Shown here: piece by piece, positions 25,300-32,284 of the stretch | Layout: each line of letters starts with the position of its first letter | How positions within the stretch are numbered: position 1 is the first letter of the stretch | Assembly: GCA_024641135.1 (NCBI GenBank) | Contig: JAHEDS010000002.1 | Span: 4,719 to 46,859, forward strand | Length of the DNA stretch: 42,141 nucleotides | Direction of reading: 5' to 3' | Origin: Flavobacteriales bacterium | GTDB taxonomy: Bacteria > Bacteroidota > Bacteroidia > Flavobacteriales > Flavobacteriaceae | Made by a program: the position numbers and the translations under genes | The notes under the pieces: model-generated | The model's database searches: none | Told to the model about the DNA's origin: nothing | Seen by the model: the letters and a program-made list of their open reading frames with translations, nothing else

Positions 25300-25713
25300 A
25301 TGCTATCTAAAAAGACTAAATACGGTTTAAAAGCCCTAACCTATATTGCAAGACAAGAGGGTAATAAGCCTGTGCAAGTTGGTGAAATTGCAAAAAGTGA
25401 ACAAATTCCACAAAAATTTTTAGAGAGCATATTACTTACCTTAAGAAAGTCTGGGTGCTTAGGTTCAAAAAAAGGGAAGCATGGTGGATACTATCTAATT
25501 AAAAAGCCATCGGAAATAGTTATGGCTGATGTTATGCGTGTTCTTGAAGGACCCATAGCCATGGTGCCATGCGTGAGTTTAAACTTCTATGAAAAGTGTG
25601 ATGATTGTCCAGATGAGAATATGTGTACTGTAAATAAATTGATGGTTCAAGTAAGAGATAGTTCGTTAAAAGTTCTAAGAAACACCACATTAGAAGATTT
25701 GTCCATCAAATAA
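25300..25713 (+). CDS. Rrf2-family transcriptional regulator
   Basis: This 137-residue winged-helix regulator begins MLSKKTKYGLKALTYIARQ and carries VGEIAKSEQIPQKFLESILLTLRKSG as the recognition helix and wing. Cys91, Cys100, Cys103 and Cys109 form a cluster comparable in place to the Fe-S ligands of IscR, so it may sense Fe-S status or sulfur supply, as IscR and CymR do. It is 13 bases after metZ and just upstream of the sulfate-assimilation operon, whose promoter overlaps its 3' end, so those genes are obvious targets. The ligand is not established. Confidence 0.88.
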   Translation: MLSKKTKYGLKALTYIARQEGNKPVQVGEIAKSEQIPQKFLESILLTLRKSGCLGSKKGKHGGYYLIKKPSEIVMADVMRVLEGPIAMVPCVSLNFYEKCDDCPDENMCTVNKLMVQVRDSSLKVLRNTTLEDLSIK

Positions 25714-25728
25714 TTGTTGTTAATTTTG
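25698..25728 (+). promoter_or_regulatory. Promoter for the DUF2061-cysH-cysD-cysN operon
   Basis: TTTG (25698-25701), 19 bases, then TAATTTTG (25721-25728) matches the Bacteroidota consensus TTTG-N19-TAnnTTTG exactly. It overlaps the last codons of the Rrf2 gene and would give a transcript with a ~145-base 5' UTR. A second -7-like element, TACTTTTG, is at 25829-25836 near the palindrome. Confidence 0.6.
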
Positions 25729-25814
25729 CACATTTAAGGGCCATTTATTTATATTCGCTAGTATAATTAGTATATATTTCATTTATCTAAAAACTGCTAA
25801 ATAAGCTACGTCAT

Positions 25815-25861
25815 GTAATAAAATGTATTACTTTTGTAATTCCTACTAATTTAATAGGAAT
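25815..25861 (+). promoter_or_regulatory. Two adjacent inverted repeats: candidate operator for the sulfate-assimilation operon
   Basis: GTAATA-N5-TATTAC (25815-25831) overlaps the -7-like TACTTTTG at 25829-25836. ATTCCTA-N9-TAGGAAT (25839-25861) follows and ends 18 bases before the DUF2061 ATG. A direct repeat TAGTATA occurs at 25759-25765 and 25768-25774. The location just downstream of an Rrf2 gene and ahead of sulfur genes suggests an Rrf2-bound operator or a 5'-UTR hairpin. Confidence 0.4.
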
Positions 25862-25879
25862 AATATATTAATTTTTGAA

Positions 25880-26143
25880 ATGATTGGACACGTGTTGACT
25901 AGTTCAAAAGATAAGGAAAAGACGTCATTTAAAACTGATGTTGCAACAGAAAGACCTTTAAGAAGTATAGCTAAGTCTATTAGCTGGAGAATAATTGGGA
26001 CTATGGACACCATTTTGATTTCATGGATTATCACTGGGAAATTAGATCTGGCATTTTCTATAGGTTCTATAGAGTTGGTCACAAAAATGATTTTATACTT
26101 TTTTCATGAACGGTTATGGAATGCCATAAAATGGGGTAGATAA
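25880..26143 (+). CDS. DUF2061 small membrane protein
   Basis: This 87-residue protein has the DUF2061 pattern: RPLRSIAKSISWRIIGTMDT, then a membrane helix ILISWIITGKLDLAFSIGSIELVTKMILYFFHERLWNAIKWG split into two hydrophobic parts. An N-terminal hydrophilic stretch of ~30 residues precedes it. DUF2061 genes occur beside sulfate-assimilation genes in many Bacteroidota, and here the protein precedes cysH by 11 bases. A role in sulfate or sulfur metabolism is inferred from this link; there is no biochemical hint in the sequence. Confidence 0.8.
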   Translation: MIGHVLTSSKDKEKTSFKTDVATERPLRSIAKSISWRIIGTMDTILISWIITGKLDLAFSIGSIELVTKMILYFFHERLWNAIKWGR

Positions 26144-26154
26144 AACGAGTTATT

Positions 26155-26775
26155 ATGATATCAAAAGACCAAATAAATGAATGGAATCATCTGTTTAAAG
26201 ATTCTAATCCAACAGAAATTATTAAAAAAGCATTTGAAATTAGCCATGATGCAGTTGTTACAACAAATTTCAGGCCTTACGAAGCCGCTATTTTACATGC
26301 GGTTAATAATGTAAAACCAAATATCGATGTAATTTGGTGCGATACCGGTTATAATACACCACAAACATACAAACACGCTAATCAGGTAATCGAAGACTTG
26401 CAATTAAATGTTTCTTTATATGTGCCAAAACAAACTTCAGCTCATAGAGATGTAGTAATGGGAATACCAGGGGTTAACGATTCAAAACACGCCTTGTTTT
26501 CAGAACAAGTTAAGCTGGAGCCTTTCCGAAGAGCTATGGAAATACATAAACCAAAGGTATGGTTCACGAACTTACGTCATGGCCAAACAGCATTTAGAGA
26601 TAGTATTGGCATTTTTAGTGTGAGTAAAGAAGGTGTTTTAAAAGTGAGTCCTTTTTACTATTGGTCCGATAAGGATTTAGATGTGTATTTAGAAACACAT
26701 AAATTGCCAAATGAATTTAAATATTTTGATCCTACAAAAGCGTTGGAAAATAGAGAGTGTGGTTTACACTCTTAA
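26155..26775 (+). CDS. cysH: Phosphoadenylyl-sulfate/adenylyl-sulfate reductase
   Basis: It reduces activated sulfate (PAPS or APS) to sulfite. The 206-residue PP-loop-fold protein has VVTTNFRPYEAAILHAV, VIWCDTGYNTPQTY, FTNLRHGQTAFRD, and the C-terminal catalytic ENRECGLHS with Cys202. The paired Cys motifs that hold a 4Fe-4S cluster in APS reductases are absent (Cys63 and Cys202 are the only cysteines), so it looks like the PAPS type. Yet no APS kinase is present in this cluster and CysN lacks a fused kinase domain. Either cysC lies elsewhere or this is a cluster-free APS reductase. Confidence 0.9.
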   Translation: MISKDQINEWNHLFKDSNPTEIIKKAFEISHDAVVTTNFRPYEAAILHAVNNVKPNIDVIWCDTGYNTPQTYKHANQVIEDLQLNVSLYVPKQTSAHRDVVMGIPGVNDSKHALFSEQVKLEPFRRAMEIHKPKVWFTNLRHGQTAFRDSIGIFSVSKEGVLKVSPFYYWSDKDLDVYLETHKLPNEFKYFDPTKALENRECGLHS

Positions 26776-26795
26776 GATAATTGAAAATGAATATA

Positions 26796-27698
26796 ATGAA
26801 TAAAGACACATCACATATTAATTCGCTAGAAAACGAGGCCATATATATAATGAGAGAAGTAGCAGCACAATTTGATAAACCAGTACTGCTTTTTTCTGGA
26901 GGAAAGGATTCAATAACCTTGGTAAGGCTTGCTGTTAAGGCATTTTACCCTGCGAAAATGCCTTTTCCATTGATGCATATAGATACTGGGCATAACTTCC
27001 CTGAAACTATAGAATTCAGAGATAAATTGGTAAAGGAACTTGGCTTGGAATTAATTATTAGGAAAGTTCAAGATTCCATTGATGAAGGTAAAGTAAAGGA
27101 GGAATCTGGTAAATATTCAAGTAGAAATGCATTGCAAACTACAACGCTTTTAGACGCCATTGAAGAATTTAAGTTTGATGCTTGTATTGGTGGTGCAAGG
27201 CGCGACGAAGAAAAAGCAAGAGCAAAAGAACGTATTTTTTCTGTACGGGATGATTTTGGACAATGGGATGAAAAAAACCAGCGACCAGAATTATTTGATA
27301 TGTTAAATGGTGATATTGAGCATGGACAAAATGTAAGGGTATTTCCAATTTCAAACTGGACAGAATTAGATGTTTGGTCTTATATTGAAAAGGAAGACAT
27401 TGAGATACCATCCATTTATTTTGCTCATAAGCGAAAAGTGTTTTTACGTGATGGCTTAATATGGTCTCATTCAGAATTTGTATATCAGGAAGAAGATGAA
27501 GAAGTTTTAGAACGAATGGTAAGATTTAGAACGGTAGGAGATATGAGTTGTACGGCCGCAGTTTTTTCAGAAGCTGCAGATATTGCGAGTGTTGTATCAG
27601 AAATTCGAGATTCCACAATTTCTGAACGTGGAGCAAGAATAGATGATAAACGCTCAGAAGCTGCTATGGAAAAACGTAAACAACAAGGGTATTTCTAA
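26796..27698 (+). CDS. cysD: Sulfate adenylyltransferase subunit 2
   Basis: It makes APS from sulfate and ATP, driven by the CysN GTPase. The 300-residue protein (ATG 26796; ATG 26787 and TTG 26781 also in frame) has the ATP PP-loop LLFSGGKDSITLVRLA, PLMHIDTGHNFPETIEFRD, CIGGARRDEEKARAKERIFS, and the C-terminal RFRTVGDMSCTAAVFS. The chosen start fits the usual MN..HINSLENEAIYI opening of relatives. It follows cysH by 20 bases. Activation domain residues are intact. Confidence 0.94.
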   Translation: MNKDTSHINSLENEAIYIMREVAAQFDKPVLLFSGGKDSITLVRLAVKAFYPAKMPFPLMHIDTGHNFPETIEFRDKLVKELGLELIIRKVQDSIDEGKVKEESGKYSSRNALQTTTLLDAIEEFKFDACIGGARRDEEKARAKERIFSVRDDFGQWDEKNQRPELFDMLNGDIEHGQNVRVFPISNWTELDVWSYIEKEDIEIPSIYFAHKRKVFLRDGLIWSHSEFVYQEEDEEVLERMVRFRTVGDMSCTAAVFSEAADIASVVSEIRDSTISERGARIDDKRSEAAMEKRKQQGYF

Positions 27699-27757
27699 AC
27701 TGAATTGAGATATAATTAAATAAAAAACCCTTCTTTTTGGGAGGTTTAAAAATAAAA

Positions 27758-29005
27758 ATGGAAGTATTAAAAATTGCAACAGCTGGAAGTGTAGATGATG
27801 GTAAAAGTACGCTGATTGGGAGAATTCTTTACGACACAAAATCTCTAACCACAGATAAATTAGAGGCTATTGAAAAAACAAGTAAGCAAAAAGGTTACGA
27901 TTACCTAGATTTTTCATTGGCCACCGATGGTTTAGTTGCTGAAAGAGAACAAGGAATTACTATCGATGTTGCACATATTTACTTTTCAACCGCTAAGAAA
28001 AGTTATATTATAGCCGATACACCTGGACATGTTGAATACACTAGAAATATGGTAACTGGGGCTTCAACATCACAAGCGTCTGTAATTTTAATTGATGCAA
28101 GAAAAGGAGTTATTGAGCAAACCAATAGACATTTTTTTATCAATAATTTACTGAGAATTAAAGATATTGTTGTAGCTATAAATAAGATGGATCTGGTTGA
28201 TTATTCCGAGGATATTTATAATAAAATCAAAACCGATTTTGAATCTTTAATGAGTAAAAGAGATTATAAAGATCAAAAAATAACTTTTATTCCAGTTAGT
28301 GCATTAAAAGGCGATAATGTTGTTAATCGGTCAGAACGAATGAGTTGGTATACGGGACAAAGCTTGTTGGAACATTTAGAAACTTTAGATAAAAAAGATA
28401 TATATAATGTGGGAACACCAAGATTTCCAGTGCAGTATGTAATACGTCCTAAAACGGAAGAGTTTCATGATTTTAGAGGATATGCTGGGAAAGTATATGG
28501 AGGAGAATTAAGTGTAGGTGACAATATTTTGGTTTTACCATCGCAAACTAAATCAAAAATAAAAGAGATTTATTTTTATGATCAAAAATATCAAACCGCT
28601 TCAAGACGTTCATCAGTTACTATTACCTTAGAGAATGATATTAATGTGAGTAGAGGTGATATGATTGTTAAAGAAGGTGATGTTCCTAAAATAGACAAGC
28701 AGTTTACTGCTAATATTTGTTGGATGGATGCAACTCAATTAACTACAAGTGGTAAGTATATTGTCCAGCATGGGGTCAATAAAGTTTTAGCGAAGGTTGA
28801 TAAAATCCATCATAAAATCAATCCAGACTATTCAGGAATTGAAACAAATGTGACTGGACTTAATGTGAATGATATTGCACAAGTAACATTCAAATTAAAT
28901 AAACCTATTTTTTATGATCAATTTAAAAACCATAGGACAAATGGGTCATTTATATTGATAGATACACAATCAAATAATACTGTTGGAGCAGGGTTTATTC
29001 AATAA
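27758..29005 (+). CDS. cysN: Sulfate adenylyltransferase subunit 1 (GTPase)
   Basis: This EF-Tu-like GTPase powers CysD. From ATG 27758 it has 415 residues; an upstream in-frame start at 27737 is disfavoured as it adds only MGGLKIK. G motifs: GSVDDGKSTLIGR (P-loop), EQGITIDVAHIYF (switch), DTPGHVEYTRNM and NKMDLVD. Beta-barrel domains follow from ~210. It ends without the APS kinase domain found in fused CysNC proteins. It is 59 bases after cysD; a GGGAGG sits ahead of the start. Confidence 0.94.
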   Translation: MEVLKIATAGSVDDGKSTLIGRILYDTKSLTTDKLEAIEKTSKQKGYDYLDFSLATDGLVAEREQGITIDVAHIYFSTAKKSYIIADTPGHVEYTRNMVTGASTSQASVILIDARKGVIEQTNRHFFINNLLRIKDIVVAINKMDLVDYSEDIYNKIKTDFESLMSKRDYKDQKITFIPVSALKGDNVVNRSERMSWYTGQSLLEHLETLDKKDIYNVGTPRFPVQYVIRPKTEEFHDFRGYAGKVYGGELSVGDNILVLPSQTKSKIKEIYFYDQKYQTASRRSSVTITLENDINVSRGDMIVKEGDVPKIDKQFTANICWMDATQLTTSGKYIVQHGVNKVLAKVDKIHHKINPDYSGIETNVTGLNVNDIAQVTFKLNKPIFYDQFKNHRTNGSFILIDTQSNNTVGAGFIQ

Positions 29006-29413
29006 AAAATAATTTAAAAATGCTTGCTAGCTGAAGAAAGTACTGATAGAGTCATTCAAAGTTTTAGTATGGAAATTGAAAATCCTTTTCTCAAAGGAGG
29101 TATTATATTAATTGAATGGTTTTATTATGGAAAAGTTAAATATTAAGAGCATAATTATAGCCTCAACAACCTAAATCTATAAAAACATTAAAATTTAGAA
29201 TCATATCAAAAACAACTAATTTGGGTAAATATTACTGATAACCTATCGATTTGTTGACAAAGATTTAAATAAAACAGGAGGATTAAAATCAGCTAATTTT
29301 AATCATATTTAATATCTTAAAATATGTCAATCTGAATCCTTAAAAGCAGTTTTTCTCTCCATAAAATAAAGTTTTATTGTTTAATTTTGCCGTACTTATT
29401 GTGATGCTAAACC
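29006..29413 (+). other. Gene-free 408-base gap with a possible gene remnant
   Basis: The stretch holds a 43-codon open frame (29018-29146) without a usual start that could be a decayed gene end; part reads AEESTDRVIQSF and MEIENPFLKGG, and I do not recognise it. Two Shine-Dalgarno-like strings (AAAGGAGGT at 29093-29101, AGGAGG at 29276-29281) have no proper ORF after them. A 9-bp hairpin, GATTAAAAT/ATTTTAATC with loop CAGCTA, lies at 29281-29304. The cysE promoter is at the end. Confidence 0.5.
29382..29389 (+). promoter_or_regulatory. Promoter -7 element for cysE-cysM
   Basis: TAATTTTG matches TAnnTTTG exactly, 24 bases before the cysE ATG. A T-rich -33 zone (TTTTTC) lies about 25 bases upstream. 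Confidence 0.55.
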
Positions 29414-30148
29414 ATGAAGAATTATAATATTCGCTTAAAAGAAACTATAAAACCATTTACTAAACGCTTGTTTTATAACTTGTTTGATGAACAAGAAAAT
29501 GAAACTGTTTTTTTAAAAGATACATTCCTTGAAATAGCATCAAAACTTTCAATTGAAAATGCTGAAAATTTATGGAGTGACTTTCAAAAGCAATTTTCAA
29601 CAATTAGAAGAAAACTGGATTTAGATGCAGCTTCGTTTCTTAAAAATGACCCGGCTTCAACATGTATTGAAGAAGTGTATTTGGCATATCCTGGATTTTA
29701 TGCCATTTCAATTTATAGGTTAAGTCATCAATTACATCAATTACAAGTTCCTATTATCCCCAGAATGATGAGTGAGTATGTACATGGAATTACTGGCATT
29801 GACATACATCCTGGTGCAACGATTGGCGATTCTTTTTTTGTTGATCACGGTACAGGAATAGTAATTGGAGAGACCTCTATTATTAAAAATAATGTAAAGA
29901 TTTTTCAAGGGGTTACACTTGGAGGTATTCAGGTTAAAAAGAATATGCAATCTACTAAGCGACACCCTACAATAGAAGATAATGTTACCATTTATGCCAA
30001 TGCTACTATTTTAGGAGGCGATATAGTAATAGGAGCTAATAGCACTATTGGAGCCAATGTTTGGATAACACAGTCAGTCCCAGAAAATTCATTAGTCACC
30101 TACCAAACCGAAATAAAAATAAGACCAAAAAAAAATGGAATCCACTAA
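29414..30148 (+). CDS. cysE: Serine O-acetyltransferase
   Basis: It makes O-acetylserine, the sulfide acceptor. The 244-residue protein has an N-terminal helical region followed by the left-handed beta-helix of hexapeptide repeats: GIDIHPGATIGDSFFVDHGTG with the catalytic Asp/His, VIGETSIIKNNVKIFQGVTLGG, then NVTIYANATILGGDIVIGANSTIGANVWIT. It overlaps cysM by 14 bases. The C-terminal tail ends in a Lys-rich IRPKKNGIH rather than the Ile-ending peptide that docks many CysE proteins into CysK, so complex formation is uncertain. Confidence 0.93.
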   Translation: MKNYNIRLKETIKPFTKRLFYNLFDEQENETVFLKDTFLEIASKLSIENAENLWSDFQKQFSTIRRKLDLDAASFLKNDPASTCIEEVYLAYPGFYAISIYRLSHQLHQLQVPIIPRMMSEYVHGITGIDIHPGATIGDSFFVDHGTGIVIGETSIIKNNVKIFQGVTLGGIQVKKNMQSTKRHPTIEDNVTIYANATILGGDIVIGANSTIGANVWITQSVPENSLVTYQTEIKIRPKKNGIH

Positions 30149-31025
30149 AGGTATCTTAAATCAAATAGGTAATACACCATTAATTGAAGCGAGCCATTTA
30201 ATTAAAAAGAAAGGAGTTAAACTCTTTTTAAAATTAGAAGGCAACAACCCTGGAGGTAGCGTTAAAGATAGGCCGGCCTTTAATATGATAAATGAAGCTC
30301 TGAAAAGAGGAGATATTAAAAAGGGAGGTTATTTAGTTGAAGCCACTAGTGGAAATACAGGAATAGCCTTAGCTTTTATAGCGAATCTTTTTGGTTTAAA
30401 TATGATTCTTATAATGCCTGAAAATTCAACCGAAGAGCGGGTAAAAACAATGCGTGCATATGGTGCTGAAGTTATTTTAACACCGGCAGATACAGGTATT
30501 GAGGGGTCTCGGGATTTAGCCTTTAAGTTAAGAGATGAGAAAGGGTATATATTGCTTAATCAGTTTGAGAATGATGATAATTGGAAAGCACATTATAAAA
30601 CTACAGGTCCGGAGATTTGGAAGGATACAAATGGAGAAATTACACATTTTGTATCAGCCATGGGAACAACAGGTACTATTACAGGTGTTTCTACATTTTT
30701 AAAGGAAAAAAATAAAAACATTACAATTGTTGGGGCTCAACCAGAAGATGGAGCTAAAATTCCAGGAATTCGAAAATGGTCCCCAGATTATGTGCCTAAG
30801 TTTTTTGATAGATCAAAAGTGGATATACTCATTGAATTGAGTGAAGAAAATGCAAAAAAAACGACTCAAAGATTGGCGAAAGAAGAAGGAGTTTTTGCAG
30901 GGATGAGTAGTGGTGGATCAGTTTATAGTGCATTAAAAATTGCAGAAACAATTGAAACAGGTGTTATAGTAGCAATCATTTGTGATAGGGGCGATAGGTA
31001 TTTGTCGTCTGATTTATTTGAATAA
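30135..31025 (+). CDS. cysM: Cysteine synthase (O-acetylserine sulfhydrylase, CysM type)
   Basis: It makes cysteine from O-acetylserine and sulfide (or thiosulfate). The 296-residue PLP fold-type-II enzyme has the Lys-containing NPGGSVKDRPAFNMI, the substrate loop EATSGNTGIALAF, the glycine-rich phosphate loop MGTTGTITGVSTFL, and the C-terminal GMSSGGSVYSALKIA. Short length and lack of the longer CysK features favour CysM; the two are hard to separate by eye. Its ATG lies 14 bases inside cysE, so translation is coupled. Confidence 0.92.
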   Translation: MESTKGILNQIGNTPLIEASHLIKKKGVKLFLKLEGNNPGGSVKDRPAFNMINEALKRGDIKKGGYLVEATSGNTGIALAFIANLFGLNMILIMPENSTEERVKTMRAYGAEVILTPADTGIEGSRDLAFKLRDEKGYILLNQFENDDNWKAHYKTTGPEIWKDTNGEITHFVSAMGTTGTITGVSTFLKEKNKNITIVGAQPEDGAKIPGIRKWSPDYVPKFFDRSKVDILIELSEENAKKTTQRLAKEEGVFAGMSSGGSVYSALKIAETIETGVIVAIICDRGDRYLSSDLFE

Positions 31026-31071
31026 GTAGGCGATTTTTTTTAAAATAACTCGGAAAAAACGAATAATATGT

Positions 31072-31079
31072 TATTTTTG
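31072..31079 (+). promoter_or_regulatory. Promoter -7 element for the metH-metF operon
   Basis: TATTTTTG matches TAnnTTTG exactly and lies 28 bases before the SAM-I aptamer. A T-rich run at 31034-31041 is too far for the ideal -33 spacing. Confidence 0.5.
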
Positions 31080-31107
31080 CTCGCAAGTTCATTAACGTAT
31101 TAATATA

Positions 31108-31220
31108 GTTATCAAGAAAGGTTGAGGGAATAGACCCTGTGAAACCTTGGCAACCCTTTACTCTTTTAAAGAAGGTGCTACGTTCTACTAATGTTCATTT
31201 TTGAATATTGGAAAGATAAC
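31108..31220 (+). promoter_or_regulatory. SAM-I (S-box) riboswitch ahead of metH-metF
   Basis: P1 is GTTATC/GATAAC. Inside are AAGAAAGGTTGAGGG, ATAGACCC, TTGGCAACCC and AAGGTGCTACGTTCTAC, the S-box core in order. A 7-bp hairpin, GAAAAGT/ACTTTTC (31221-31242), follows P1 directly with no strong U tract after it, so the output step is unclear. It should lower MetH/MetF expression when SAM is plentiful. Confidence 0.9.
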
Positions 31221-31273
31221 GAAAAGTGGTTTTTTACTTTTCTTGATGATATATTGATATAAATAATATCAAA

Positions 31274-32278
31274 ATGTCAAACATCTTACAAGCTTTACAA
31301 CAACGTATTTTAGTACTGGATGGTGCCATGGGTACTATGTTGCAGCAATATAAATTTTCTGAAGCAGATTTTAGAGGACAACGTTTTAAAGACTATCCAA
31401 CACCACTGCAAGGAAATAATGATTTGCTATCAATAACACAACCTCATGCAATAAAAGCTATTCATGCAAAATATTTTGAAGCTGGAGCAGATATTGTTGA
31501 AACCAATACGTTTTCTGGGACTACAATTGCAATGGCAGATTATCAAATGGAAGATTTGGTGTATGAACTTAATTATGAATCGGCAAAAATAGCAAGAGAA
31601 GTCGCCGATGATTTCACAACTAAAGAACCAAATAAACCTCGTTTTGTAGCTGGCTCCATTGGGCCAACTAATAAAACGGCTAGTATGTCGCCAGATGTTA
31701 ATGACCCTGGGTACAGAGCGGTAACTTTTGATGATTTGAGAATTGCTTACAAACAACAGGCAGAGGCCTTAATTGATGGAGGGGTAGATATTTTATTGGT
31801 TGAAACGGTATTCGACACATTAAACGCTAAGGCCGCATTGTTCGCAATTGAAGAAGTCAAAGAAGAAAGAAATTTAAATATTCCAGTCATGTTAAGTGGA
31901 ACAATTACTGATGCAAGCGGACGTACTCTATCAGGACAAACAGCTGAAGCATTTTTAATTTCTGTTTCTCACATTCCTTTGTTATCTGTTGGATTTAATT
32001 GTGCGTTAGGGGCTCATTTAATGCAACCACATTTGGAGGCTATTGCCAATAAAACAGATTTCGCTATTTCAGCTCATCCTAATGCAGGTTTGCCTAATGC
32101 TTTTGGTGAGTACGATGAATCGCCTGAAGAAATGGGGGCTCAAATTGAAGAATATCTCAAAAAAGACCTTATTAATATTATTGGAGGATGTTGTGGAACG
32201 TCACCAGATCATATAAGAGTAATTGCAGAAATAGCTGCTAAATATAAACCAAGAAAAATATTGCAAGCTGTAATTTAA
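31274..32278 (+). CDS. metH: Methionine synthase, homocysteine-binding half (split MetH)
   Basis: This 334-residue protein covers the homocysteine methyltransferase barrel of cobalamin-dependent methionine synthase: [18 protein letters not shown] at the N-terminus, [27 protein letters not shown], and the zinc cysteines in [13 protein letters not shown] and [13 protein letters not shown]. It stops where E. coli MetH continues into the folate domain; the remainder is encoded in the next gene 6 bases later. No frameshift is suggested: the second gene has its own ATG and the split occurs at a domain border. It lies directly under the SAM-I riboswitch. Confidence 0.93.
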   Translation: MSNILQALQQRILVLDGAMGTMLQQYKFSEADFRGQRFKDYPTPLQGNNDLLSITQPHAIKAIHAKYFEAGADIVETNTFSGTTIAMADYQMEDLVYELNYESAKIAREVADDFTTKEPNKPRFVAGSIGPTNKTASMSPDVNDPGYRAVTFDDLRIAYKQQAEALIDGGVDILLVETVFDTLNAKAALFAIEEVKEERNLNIPVMLSGTITDASGRTLSGQTAEAFLISVSHIPLLSVGFNCALGAHLMQPHLEAIANKTDFAISAHPNAGLPNAFGEYDESPEEMGAQIEEYLKKDLINIIGGCCGTSPDHIRVIAEIAAKYKPRKILQAVI

Positions 32279-32284
32279 ATTGTA

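Noticed and set aside
27720-27757. CCC/GGG stem before cysN as a terminator or attenuator
   Set aside because: Only three GC pairs plus weak flanks; the GGGAGG is better seen as an occasional ribosome-binding site.
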